A stretch of DNA of 32,230 nucleotides from positions 1 through 32,230 of the forward strand of contig JAKONK010000097.1 in NCBI GenBank assembly GCA_022701985.1. The letters are read 5' to 3'. The translations under genes were made by a program, and so were the position numbers. Within the stretch, counting starts at the first letter, position 1. Each line of letters starts with the position of its first letter. This document shows positions 7,609 through 17,328 of the stretch, piece after piece. A model generated the notes under the pieces. It made no database searches. It had not been told where the DNA came from and saw only the letters and a program-made list of their open reading frames with translations. This DNA is from Actinomycetales bacterium. GTDB taxonomy: Bacteria > Actinomycetota > Actinomycetes > Actinomycetales > Quadrisphaeraceae.

Positions 7609-8454
7609 GTGAGCGCGCAGCCGTGGGCGGGCGTGGCGGACACCGGGCCGCTGCTGGTGCTCGCCGCCGTCGTCGGGCTCGCGGTCGGGTCGTTCCTCAA
7701 CGTGGTGGTGCACCGCATGCCCGTCGGCGCGTCCGTGGTGCACCCGCCCAGCGCGTGCCCCGCGTGCGCCAGCCCCGTCACCGCCCGCGACAACGTGCCG
7801 GTGGTGTCGTGGCTGCTGCTGCGCGGGCGCTGCCGCTCGTGCGCGGTCCCCATCAGCGTCCGCCACCCCCTGCTCGAGCTCGCCACGGCCGGGCTCTTCG
7901 CCGCCGTCACCGCCTAAGTCGCCCACGAGGGGCGCTGGGCCCTGCTGCCGGTGCTGCTGTACCTGGCGGCCGCCGGGCTGTCCCTCGCGCTCATCGACCT
8001 CGACGTGCACCGCCTGCCCGACGCCATCGTGCTGCCCGCCTACTCGGTGACCGCCGTCTTCCTGGGTCTGGCGGCCGTGCTGGAGCACGACGGCGCCGCC
8101 GCGCTCAGGGCCCTGCTCGGCGGCCTGCTCCTCTACGGCCTCTACTTCGCCCTCGCGGTCGCCAAGCCGGGCGGCACGGGCTTCGGCGACGTCAAGCTCG
8201 CCGGGGTCCTCGGCGCGGTCCTCGGGTACGCCGGGTGGTCGGCGCTGGCGGTGGGGGCGTTCGCCGCCTTCGTCATCGGCGGGCTGCTCGGGGTGGCCCT
8301 CGTGGCCACCGGGGCGCTGCGTCGGCGCGGCCACCTGCCGTTCGGCCCGTCGTTGCTCGCGGGTGCCGCACTCGGCGTCGCCGCACTCGGCGTCGCCGCG
8401 GGCGGCGACGTCGTCCACTGGTACCTGGCGATGAGCGGCGACACCCTCGCCTGA
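7609..8454 (+). pseudogene. pilD: Prepilin peptidase copy 2 interrupted by in-frame TAA (7915-7917); either a pseudogene or split into 7609-7917 and 7951-8454
   Basis: Upstream part MSAQPWAGVADTGPLL...CPAC...CRSC...LFAAVTA*; downstream part in the same frame MLLYLAAAGLSLALIDLDVHRLPD...GTGFGDVKLAG. Copy 1 has TGG at the stop position (VTAWAAHEGRWALLPVLLYL). Confidence 0.85.
8365..8394 (+). repeat. 15-bp perfect tandem duplication in pilD copy 2
   Basis: GCCGCACTCGGCGTC at 8365-8379 and 8380-8394 (AALGV AALGV); not present in copy 1 (AALGVVAGDALG). Confidence 0.9.
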
Positions 8455-8487
8455 CGAGCGTCACCCGAGGTCGTCCCAGGTCAGCGC

Positions 8488-8512
8488 TCAAGTCCGTTCC
8501 CGCCCTGCCGAT
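8488..8512 (+). promoter_or_regulatory. Putative sigma-28/WhiG (FliA)-type promoter upstream of pilM
   Basis: TCAA (8488-8491) - N15 - GCCGATCG (8507-8514); the shared block CGCCCTGCCGATC also occurs upstream of the second cassette (4325-4337). Confidence 0.5.
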
Positions 8513-8567
8513 CGAAGTGGAGAGGGCGACCACGGACCGGTGCCCTCGACCGACAGGAGGGACTCTC

Positions 8568-9599
8568 GTGGCACGACGCACGTCGATCGGGCTCGACATC
8601 GGCTGCAGCGCGGTGCGCGCCGCCGAGCTGTCGTTCACCGCGACGGGAGTGGTGCTCGAGCGCAGCGCCGAGGCGCCGCTGCCCGAGGGCGCGGTGGTCG
8701 ACGGCGAGGTCGTCGACGTCGCCGCGGTCTCCGCAGTGCTCGTGCAGCTGTGGCGCACGGGCCGTTTCTCCAGCCGCCGCGTGACCCTCGGCATCGCCAA
8801 CCAGCGCGTCGTGGTCCGCGAGGTCGAGGTGCCGAAAATGCCGGCCGCCGACCTCCGCAAGGCCCTGCCCTTCCAGGTGCAGGACGTGCTCCCCATGCCC
8901 GTCGAGTCCGCCGTCATGGACTTCCACCCGCTCGAGGTGCGCACCACCGGCAGCGGCCAGGTGGTCCGCGGGCTGCTCGTCGCCGCCTGGCGCGACGCCG
9001 TCGCCGCGCTCGTCGCGGCCGCCGAGGGGGCCCGGCTGATCCCCGAGGCCGTCGACCTCACCGCCTTCGCCGTGCTGCGCGCGGTGGGCTCCGACGTCCA
9101 CGGCGAGACCACCACCGAGGCACTGGTCGACATCGGCGCCACGATCACGCAGGTCGTCGTCCACTCCGGGGGAGCCCCCCGCTTCGTCCGCATCCTCATG
9201 GCGGGCGGCAACGACATCACCGACGCGCTGGTCGAGCGCACGGGCGTCACCGTGCTCGAGGCCGAGCACCTCAAGCGCGGCCTCGGCATCGGCGACGGTC
9301 TCAACGGCGAGCTCACGGTCGTGGGCCACGCCGTGGAGGCCGCGGCGCTCGGCTTCCTCGAGGAGGTCCGCAGCACCATCGACTACGCAGCGGCCACCAG
9401 CGGCCACCGCGCCGAGCGCGTGGTCCTGACCGGCGGCGGAGCCCGGCTCGACGGACTGGCCCCGCGCCTGGCCGCCATGACGGGGCTCCCCGTCGACATC
9501 GGGTCCGTCAGCCACCGCCTGCGCCCCGGTCGCAACCTGCGTCCGACGGACGACGCCGCGACGATGGCCATCGGCCTGGCCCTGGGGGTGTCGGCGTGA
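8568..9599 (+). CDS. pilM: Type IV pilus assembly protein PilM (actin-like ATPase)
   Basis: SIGLDIGCSAVRAAELS; KMPAADLRKALPFQVQDVLPMPVESAVMDFHPL; LVDIGATITQVVV; VVLTGGGARLDGL. GTG 8568 with AGGAGGG upstream. Confidence 0.92.
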   Translation: MARRTSIGLDIGCSAVRAAELSFTATGVVLERSAEAPLPEGAVVDGEVVDVAAVSAVLVQLWRTGRFSSRRVTLGIANQRVVVREVEVPKMPAADLRKALPFQVQDVLPMPVESAVMDFHPLEVRTTGSGQVVRGLLVAAWRDAVAALVAAAEGARLIPEAVDLTAFAVLRAVGSDVHGETTTEALVDIGATITQVVVHSGGAPRFVRILMAGGNDITDALVERTGVTVLEAEHLKRGLGIGDGLNGELTVVGHAVEAAALGFLEEVRSTIDYAAATSGHRAERVVLTGGGARLDGLAPRLAAMTGLPVDIGSVSHRLRPGRNLRPTDDAATMAIGLALGVSA

Positions 9600-10318
9600 G
9601 CGGCCTGACCGAGCTGCTCGCCGGGGTCCGCCCCGCCGGGGACCGCTCCGAGCCCACCGCCTGGGTGGCCCCGCGGGTCAACCTGCTGCCGCCCGGCGTC
9701 ATCTCCCGCCGCGCCGTCCGCCGCGCCAAGCGCGGTGGCGCCCTCGGCGTGGCCGCGGCCCTCCTGGTGGTCGCCGGCTCCTGGGCCGTGGGCGCCGCGC
9801 AGGCCAGCACCGCCCAGGCCGAGCTCGACACCGCGGTGGCGCGCACCAGCGCCCTGCAGGCCCAGCAGGCCCAGTACGCCGCCGCGCCCCAGACCCTCCG
9901 CGCGCTGAGGGCCACTGAGGACGCCCGCGCCACCGCGATGGCCCAGGACGTCAGCTGGGCGGCCTTCGTCGGCACGCTCAGCGCCGCCCTGCCCGCCGGC
10001 GCGTGGCTCGACGGCGTGCAGGCCACCCTCACCACCGATGACGCCTCGACCGCCCCGGCCGCCGACGCGACCGCGGGTGTCCCGGGCAGCGAGGGCAGCA
10101 TCACGATCACGGCGCGTTCCACCTCCTACGAGGACGTGGCCGCCTACCTCGACGCCCTGGGCACCGTCCCCGGCGTGGCCGACGCCTACCTCATGACGGC
10201 CACGATGGACAGCGCCCAGGCGGTCCCCGTCGTCTCCTTCACCATCACCGCGCAGGTCACCGATGCCGCGCTCAGCCATCGCTTCGCCCAGAACGCCGAC
10301 TCCCAGGAAGTGGGCTGA
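9596..10318 (+). CDS. pilN: Type IV pilus assembly protein PilN
   Basis: VNLLPPGVISRRAVRRAKR followed by one TM segment; GTGA overlap with pilM; position between pilM and pilO. Confidence 0.85.
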   Translation: MSGLTELLAGVRPAGDRSEPTAWVAPRVNLLPPGVISRRAVRRAKRGGALGVAAALLVVAGSWAVGAAQASTAQAELDTAVARTSALQAQQAQYAAAPQTLRALRATEDARATAMAQDVSWAAFVGTLSAALPAGAWLDGVQATLTTDDASTAPAADATAGVPGSEGSITITARSTSYEDVAAYLDALGTVPGVADAYLMTATMDSAQAVPVVSFTITAQVTDAALSHRFAQNADSQEVG

Positions 10319-10319
10319 C

Positions 10320-11264
10320 GTGTCCCTGTCGACCCCTGACCTCCGCGCCCCCGGCGGTCGAGGCACCGGCCAGGCCGGGCCCCCCCGCGCCGCCGGCCCG
10401 GCGACCGCGGTGTTCCGCCCCGCCGGCAGCTCGGGCGAGGCGGCGCCGTCCAAGGACCCGCGCCCCCTCCCGTGGCTGCTGGGCGGCGTCGGCGCCGTCG
10501 CGCTCGTCGCCCTCGGCGGCTGGGCGCTGGTGCTGGCGCCCCAGGCCGCCAGCACCGCGGCCCTGGAGGACCAGGCCGTCCAGACCACCGCGAACGAGGC
10601 GCAGCTCACCACCAGGGTGGCCGAGCTCCAGGCGCAGTACTCCGCCCTGCCCCAGTACCAGGCCGACCTGGCCCGGGCCCGCGCGCAGGTCCCCACCGAC
10701 CCGGACCTGGCCGACCTGCTGCGCGCCCTGCGCGACGCCGCCGCCACGACCGGCGTCACCCTCACCGGTGTGGTGCCGGCGGCCCCCGAGACGGCCGCCG
10801 CGGCTGCCACGGACGGCACGGCCGCCGCTGACGGCGCGGCTGCCGCTGACGGCGCGGCTGCCACGGACGGCGCGTCCGCCGCTGACGGCGCCACCGCTGC
10901 GACGACCACGACGACGACCACGACGACGACCAGCACGGACCCGGCCACCGGTCTCATCCGCGTACCGCTCACCCTGACCGCCACCGGCGGGTACACCGCA
11001 GTGGAGGCCTTCCTCGCCGCGGTCCAGCAGCAGGACCGCCTCGTGCTGCTGACCAGCGTCGCGCTCGCCCCGAGCACCTCGGCGGACGGGCAGACCCTGC
11101 TGACGCTGACCGCTGCGGGCTCGGCCTTCGCGCTGCCGGCGACCGATGCCGAGGTCGCGGCGGCTGCCACCGCTGCTGCGGCCGTCCCGACGACCGCGGC
11201 AGCGGCCCCCACGGCCCTGCCGACCACCGTCCTCACCGCGGCGACGCCCGCGGTCACCCGCTGA
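10320..11264 (+). CDS. pilO: Type IV pilus assembly protein PilO, with low-complexity Ala/Asp/Gly/Thr insertion
   Basis: Single TM segment (LLGGVGAVALVALGGWALVL), coiled-coil-like region, LPQYQADLARARAQVPTDPDLADLLRAL, and GGYTAVEAFLAAVQQQDRLVLLTSVAL typical of PilO; synteny M-N-O. Confidence 0.85.
   Translation: MSLSTPDLRAPGGRGTGQAGPPRAAGPATAVFRPAGSSGEAAPSKDPRPLPWLLGGVGAVALVALGGWALVLAPQAASTAALEDQAVQTTANEAQLTTRVAELQAQYSALPQYQADLARARAQVPTDPDLADLLRALRDAAATTGVTLTGVVPAAPETAAAAATDGTAAADGAAAADGAAATDGASAADGATAATTTTTTTTTTSTDPATGLIRVPLTLTATGGYTAVEAFLAAVQQQDRLVLLTSVALAPSTSADGQTLLTLTAAGSAFALPATDAEVAAAATAAAAVPTTAAAAPTALPTTVLTAATPAVTR
10791..10938 (+). repeat. Low-complexity / tandem repeat tract within pilO
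   Basis: Degenerate repeats GACGGCGCGGCTGCCGCT (DGAAAA-like) followed by ACG/ACC repeats (ACGACGACGACC) encoding TTTTTTTTTT. Confidence 0.85.
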
Positions 11265-11287
11265 GCGCGAACGGACCAGGAGCTCCC

Positions 11288-12379
11288 ATGACCACCAGTC
11301 CCTTCGGAGGCCCTCCTGCCGTCGGCCCCGAGGCCCCGGCGATGGGCCCCTTCGAGGCCGCCGCACTCGCCCGGGGCCCCCTCGAGTCGGAGGACGCGCC
11401 CTTCGGCGCGCTGCCCGACGAGCCCCCGGCAGCGGGGACCTCCAGCCCGTTCGGCACGGTGCCGGCCCCGCGCCCCGCTGGTGACACCGCGGCGGCCCCT
11501 GCTGCCGAGGTCACCGAGCCCGCTGGTCTGCGCGCGCGGCCCACCCGCCCCGAGCGCCCCGGGCTGGGCCTGCCCTCGCGCGCCGCAGGGGGCGGGACGT
11601 CCCGTCGCGGCCCGCTCCTCGTCCTCGCCCTCGGTGGCGGTGCGCTGGTGCTGTGGGCGCTCGTCGCCGGCACCCTGCTGAGCGGCGGCGGCGACGACGC
11701 GGACGCGAGCGGCGTCGTCGTCGTCCCGGGTGCCACCGCGGTGCCCGGCTCGTCCGCCGTCCCCTCGGTCGGCACCGTCACCGACCCGGTGGCCGGGCCC
11801 GGTGAGGCGGTCGCCGTGCTGGGGCGCGACCCGTTCGCGGCCCTGGTGGCCTCCACCACCTCCGACCCCACCTCCGGGCCCACCGCCGACCCGGCGTCCA
11901 CCGCCCCCGTCGACGGCAGCGGCACCTCCAGCGGTTCGAGCGGCGTGCTGGGCGGCGGCACCTCGAGCGGTGCAGGCGGAACGGCGTCCGGCGGGGGCAC
12001 CACGACCGTCCAGGTGCCCGGCCCGACGGTCACCGTCACCGCGCCGCCGCCGGCGGCGTCGGCCCCCGCGGCGCTGACCACCGCGCAGACCTGCTCGGCG
12101 GTGTCGGGGCCGATGGCGGCCGTGGAGCAGCTGCTGTCCGCCAGCGCCTCCGCGAGCAGCGCCCCCGTCGACACCGGGACGGCGCTGCGCACGCCCGTCG
12201 CCGCGCTGCGCGCCGCGGTCAGCGCGACCTCCGACGCCGCGCTGGCCTCCCGCCTCGACGTCGCCACGAGCAGCGCCGAGTCGCTGCGGTCGCAGCTGCT
12301 CGCCGGTGTGGCGGTCACGTCCGACCAGGTCACCACCCAGTCGTCGCTGGACGAGGCCGTCCGGACCGCCTGCGCGTGA
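11288..12379 (+). CDS. Membrane-anchored low-complexity protein, PilP-like candidate
   Basis: Follows pilO; ATG with AGGAG upstream; single TM segment ([24 protein letters not shown]), then [15 protein letters not shown] reminiscent of the PilP 'RDPF' motif, Ser/Gly/Thr-rich linker, C-terminal helical domain. Confidence 0.6.
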   Translation: MTTSPFGGPPAVGPEAPAMGPFEAAALARGPLESEDAPFGALPDEPPAAGTSSPFGTVPAPRPAGDTAAAPAAEVTEPAGLRARPTRPERPGLGLPSRAAGGGTSRRGPLLVLALGGGALVLWALVAGTLLSGGGDDADASGVVVVPGATAVPGSSAVPSVGTVTDPVAGPGEAVAVLGRDPFAALVASTTSDPTSGPTADPASTAPVDGSGTSSGSSGVLGGGTSSGAGGTASGGGTTTVQVPGPTVTVTAPPPAASAPAALTTAQTCSAVSGPMAAVEQLLSASASASSAPVDTGTALRTPVAALRAAVSATSDAALASRLDVATSSAESLRSQLLAGVAVTSDQVTTQSSLDEAVRTACA

Positions 12380-12388
12380 CGACCTGCG

Positions 12389-12413
12389 CCCGGCCGCCCG
12401 ACCGGCGGCCGGG
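12389..12413 (+). terminator. GC-rich stem-loop at the end of the pilus locus
   Basis: 10-bp perfect inverted repeat CCCGGCCGCC/GGCGGCCGGG with a 5-nt loop, followed by additional GC-palindromic sequence. Confidence 0.55.
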
Positions 12414-12452
12414 CCGCGCGGCCCCCGCGGGCCGCGTGGGAGGATCAGCCAC

Positions 12453-13673
12453 GTGCTGCGCTGGCTGACTGCGGGGGAGTCCCACGGCCCCGCCCTCGTC
12501 GGGGTCCTCGAGGGCCTGCCCTCGGGGGTCTCCGTGACCACCGACGACCTCCGGGCCGCGCTCGCGCGGCGCCGCCTCGGCTACGGCCGCGGCGCGCGGA
12601 TGGCGTTCGAGCAGGACGAGGTCACCGTGCTCGGCGGCCTGCGCCACGGGGTGTCGCAGGGCGGGCCGTTCGCGCTCACCATCGGCAACACCGAGTGGCC
12701 CAAGTGGTCCACGGTCATGTCGCCCGACCCGGTCGACCCGTCGCTGCTGAAGACCACCGGTCGCAACGCGGCGCTGACCCGGCCCCGCCCCGGCCACGCC
12801 GACCTGGTCGGCATGCAGAAGCACGGCTTCGACGAGGCCCGCCCGGTCCTCGAGCGCGCCAGCGCCCGCGAGACCGCCACCCGCGTGGCCCTCGGCGAGG
12901 TCGCGGCGAAGTTCCTGCAGCAGGCCGCCGGCGTCAGGCTGGTCTCGCACACCGTCTCCCTGGGCCCGGTCGCGGTGCCCGACGAGGCGTGGGCCGAGGT
13001 CGGCCTGCCGCTGCCCGACGACGTCGCCGCCCTCGACGCCGACCCGCTGCGCTGCCACCACGGCCCCACGAGCGCCCGCATGGTCGAGGAGGTCGACGCC
13101 TGCCACAAGGAGGGCGACACCCTCGGCGGCGTCGTGGAGGTGCTGGCCTACGGCCTGCCGCCGGGCCTGGGCAGCCACACCCACTGGGACCGCCGCATCG
13201 ACGGCCGCCTCGCGCAGGCCCTCATGGGCATCCAGGCCATCAAGGGCGTCGAGGTCGGTGACGGCTTCGAGACGGCCCGCCGCCGCGGCTCGGCCGCCCA
13301 CGACGAGATCGAGACCGGTCCCGACGGCGTGCTGCGCCGCCGCACCGGCCGCGCCGGGGGCACCGAGGGCGGCATGACGACGGGCGAGGTGCTGCGCGTG
13401 CGCGCCGCCATGAAGCCCATCGCGACGGTGCCCCGGGCCCTGGCCACGGTCGACGTCGCCACCGGTGAGGCCACCCAGGCCCACCACCAGCGCTCCGACG
13501 TCTGCGCCGTGCCCGCCTCCGGCGTCGTCGCCGAGGCGATGGTGGCCCTGGTGCTGGCCGACGCGCTGCTGGAGAAGTTCGGCGGCGACTCGGTCCCGGA
13601 GACGGCGCGCAACGTGCGCACCTACCTCGAGGGCATCCCCGAGCTGCTGCGCTCGTCCAGCAGCACCTCCTGA
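12453..13673 (+). CDS. aroC: Chorismate synthase
   Basis: [85 protein letters not shown]. Confidence 0.97.
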   Translation: MLRWLTAGESHGPALVGVLEGLPSGVSVTTDDLRAALARRRLGYGRGARMAFEQDEVTVLGGLRHGVSQGGPFALTIGNTEWPKWSTVMSPDPVDPSLLKTTGRNAALTRPRPGHADLVGMQKHGFDEARPVLERASARETATRVALGEVAAKFLQQAAGVRLVSHTVSLGPVAVPDEAWAEVGLPLPDDVAALDADPLRCHHGPTSARMVEEVDACHKEGDTLGGVVEVLAYGLPPGLGSHTHWDRRIDGRLAQALMGIQAIKGVEVGDGFETARRRGSAAHDEIETGPDGVLRRRTGRAGGTEGGMTTGEVLRVRAAMKPIATVPRALATVDVATGEATQAHHQRSDVCAVPASGVVAEAMVALVLADALLEKFGGDSVPETARNVRTYLEGIPELLRSSSSTS

Positions 13674-13675
13674 CG

Positions 13676-15404
<1,729 letters not shown>

Positions 15405-15422
15405 TGCCGGTTCGTCCGCTCG

Positions 15423-15455
15423 GGAGCAGCGCGGCCGGACCGACCGCGCTGCTCC
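15423..15455 (+). terminator. Stem-loop between aroB and efp
   Basis: 12-bp perfect inverted repeat GGAGCAGCGCGG / CCGCGCTGCTCC with a 9-nt loop. Confidence 0.6.
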
Positions 15456-15457
15456 GG

Positions 15458-15463
15458 TAGCAT
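15458..15463 (+). promoter_or_regulatory. Candidate -10 element (TAGCAT) immediately upstream of efp
   Basis: TAGCAT followed by 8 nt and then GTG 15472, the same geometry as aroB. Confidence 0.4.
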
Positions 15464-15471
15464 CGGCCCAC

Positions 15472-16032
15472 GTGGCATCGACGAACGACCTGAAGAACGG
15501 CATCGTGCTCAACCTCGACGGACAGCTGTGGTCCGTGATCGAGTTCCAGCACGTGAAGCCCGGCAAGGGCGGTGCCTTCGTCCGCACCAAGCTGAAGAAC
15601 GTGCTGTCGGGCAAGGTCGTGGACCGCACCTTCAACGCGGGCACCAAGGTCGACACCGCCACGGTCGACAAGCGCGACATGCAGTACCTGTACCGCGACG
15701 GGGTCGACTTCGTCTTCATGGACTCCGACACGTACGACCAGATCACCATCCCCGAGGCCACCGTCGGCGACGTCGCCAACTTCCTCCTCGAGAGCGCCGA
15801 GGCGATCGTCGCCGTCCACGAGGGCACCCCGCTGTACGTCGAGCTGCCCACCTCGGTGGTCCTCGAGGTCACCTACACCGAGCCGGGCCTCCAGGGCGAC
15901 CGCTCCACCGGCGGCACCAAGCCCGCCACGGTCGAGACCGGCTACCAGATCCAGGTGCCGCTGTTCCTCGAGACGGGCACCAAGGTCAAGGTCGACACCC
16001 GCACGGGTGACTACCTGGGCCGCGTCAACTAG
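15472..16032 (+). CDS. efp: Elongation factor P
   Basis: [62 protein letters not shown]. Confidence 0.98.
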   Translation: MASTNDLKNGIVLNLDGQLWSVIEFQHVKPGKGGAFVRTKLKNVLSGKVVDRTFNAGTKVDTATVDKRDMQYLYRDGVDFVFMDSDTYDQITIPEATVGDVANFLLESAEAIVAVHEGTPLYVELPTSVVLEVTYTEPGLQGDRSTGGTKPATVETGYQIQVPLFLETGTKVKVDTRTGDYLGRVN

Positions 16033-16445
16033 TGGCAGCTCGCACCAAGGCCCGCAAGCGGGCCCTGGACCTGCTGTTCGAGGCCGAGCAGCGCGGCGTC
16101 GACCCGGTGGCCCTGGCCGCCGAGCGGCTCGCGAGCGGCCTGGTCGGGGTGCCGCAGTACTCCGCCGACCTGGTCGAGGGCGTGCAGGCCCACCGCGAGC
16201 GGATCGACGAGCTGCTCGAGACGTACTCGCACGGGTGGTCCCTCGACCGCATGCCCGCCGTCGACCGCAACCTGCTGCGCATCGGCACCTTCGAGCTCAT
16301 CTGGAGCGACGACGTCCCCGACGCGGTCGCCGTCTCGGAGGCCGTGGGGCTCGCGCAGGAGCTGTCCACGGACGACTCTCCCGCCTTCGTCAACGGCCTC
16401 CTGGGCCGCCTGCTGGAGATGAAGCCGGGGCTCGTCGACTCCTGA
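16032..16445 (+). CDS. nusB: Transcription antitermination protein NusB
   Basis: ARTKARKRALDLLFEAEQRG; RMPAVDRNLLRIGTFELIW; AVSEAVGLAQELSTDDSPAFVNGLLGRL; GTG overlaps the efp stop. Confidence 0.97.
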   Translation: MAARTKARKRALDLLFEAEQRGVDPVALAAERLASGLVGVPQYSADLVEGVQAHRERIDELLETYSHGWSLDRMPAVDRNLLRIGTFELIWSDDVPDAVAVSEAVGLAQELSTDDSPAFVNGLLGRLLEMKPGLVDS

Positions 16446-16471
16446 GCGATCACGCGTGGTGATCACACACA

Positions 16472-16508
16472 CGAGGCCCGCACCCCCCTGCCGGGGGTGC
16501 GGGCCTCG
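16472..16508. terminator. Strong bidirectional terminator hairpin between convergent nusB and bldD
   Basis: 16-bp perfect inverted repeat CGAGGCCCGCACCCCC / GGGGGTGCGGGCCTCG with a 5-nt loop (CTGCC). Confidence 0.85.
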
Positions 16509-16541
16509 TCGTCGCTCACCGGCCGTGACCGGTGCGGGGGC

Positions 16542-17048
16542 TCAGCTGCCGGGCGCGACCGCGCGGCGGGCGTCGGCGTCCAGGACGCCCCAGCCGATGA
16601 GCTCCTCGGCCAGCTGGTGCGGCGGGAGGTCGTAGATGACGGCGAGGGCCCGGAGGTCGTCGCTGCGGATCGACAGGACCTTGCCGTTGTAGTCGCCCCG
16701 CTGGCTCTGGATGGTGGCGGCGTAGCGGGCCAGCGGGCCGGCCTTCTCCGACGGCACCGACTGGAGGCGCTCCAGGTCGAGCACGAGCTTCGGCGGCGGC
16801 TCGCTGTGGCTCGCGGTCCCGCCGTCGGGCAGGAGCGCGGAGACGGGCACGCCGTAGAAGTCGGCCAGCTCGGCGAGGCGCTGCACGGTCACGGCGCGGT
16901 CGCCGCGCTCGTAGGAGCCGACCACCACCGCCTTCCACTGTCCCCCGGAGCGCTGCTCCACGCCCTGCAGGGACAGCCCCTGCTGCGTGCGGATGGCGCG
17001 CAGCCGGCTGCCGAGCGCCTTGGCGTACCCCGATCCTTCCTCGGACAT
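16542..17048 (-). CDS. bldD: Transcriptional regulator BldD
   Basis: YAKALGSRLRAIRTQQGLSLQGVEQRSGGQWKAVVVGSYERGDRAVTVQRLAELADFYGVPVSALLP; C-terminal RGD-x8-RSDD c-di-GMP-binding signature; nusB-bldD-pyrR synteny. Start set at the internal ATG (17046-17048). Confidence 0.95.
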   Translation of the reverse strand: MSEEGSGYAKALGSRLRAIRTQQGLSLQGVEQRSGGQWKAVVVGSYERGDRAVTVQRLAELADFYGVPVSALLPDGGTASHSEPPPKLVLDLERLQSVPSEKAGPLARYAATIQSQRGDYNGKVLSIRSDDLRALAVIYDLPPHQLAEELIGWGVLDADARRAVAPGS

Positions 17049-17149
17049 CCCGACCCCTCTCACCACGCGGTTGTCAACGTTCAACAGACAGTGATCGTCA
17101 CGGGGAGTCATGCCCCGGTCAACTCCAGCCTGGTCACACGCAGTAGTTG

Positions 17150-17164
17150 TTCACCCAGAGTGAC
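17150..17164. promoter_or_regulatory. Putative BldD box upstream of bldD/pyrR
   Basis: TTCACCCAGAGTGAC fits the Streptomyces BldD pseudopalindrome nTnACnC(A/T)GnGTnAn at every defined position. Confidence 0.65.
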
Positions 17165-17242
17165 TACTGGTGACCAGTGGGCGACAGCTCAGGAACCCGT
17201 CGCGGACGACCCACCCCCCAGGCTCCCAGAGGCGCCTCGCGA

Positions 17243-17271
17243 TCGGACGGGGCACCGCCGTGGAGTACGGT
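17243..17271 (+). promoter_or_regulatory. Candidate pyrR-operon promoter
   Basis: TCGGAC (17243-17248) - 17 nt - TACGGT (17266-17271). Confidence 0.45.
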
Positions 17272-17299
17272 TCGAGTGTTCCGACGTCCTTCAACCTCC

Positions 17300-17320
17300 G
17301 TCCTGTGAGGCGGGGAAGGA
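17300..17320 (+). promoter_or_regulatory. Putative PyrR RNA-binding loop in the pyrR 5' leader
   Basis: GTCCTGTGAGGCGGGGAAGGA contains UCCNGNGAGGY, the PyrR-binding consensus, with the SD AAGGAG just after it and ATG at 17329. Confidence 0.6.
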
Positions 17321-17328
17321 GTCGCCGC

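Noticed and set aside
7623-8567. N-terminal extension of the pilM ORF
   Set aside because: Out-of-frame reading of pilD copy 2; pilM begins at GTG 8568 after AGGAGGG.
10791-10938. Possible CRISPR or minisatellite array
   Set aside because: Repeats are in-frame low-complexity codon repeats within pilO, with no spacers.
9383-12541. 1052-aa minus-strand ORF
   Set aside because: Antisense to pilM-pilN-pilO and the PilP-like gene; low-complexity Ala/Gly/Arg translation, no motifs.
17049-17111. N-terminal extension of the bldD ORF (MTPRDDHCLLNVDNRVVRGVG)
   Set aside because: Not found in known BldD proteins; the candidate promoter (TTGACC-N17-GACGAT on the minus strand) overlaps or abuts this region, favouring ATG at 17046-17048.
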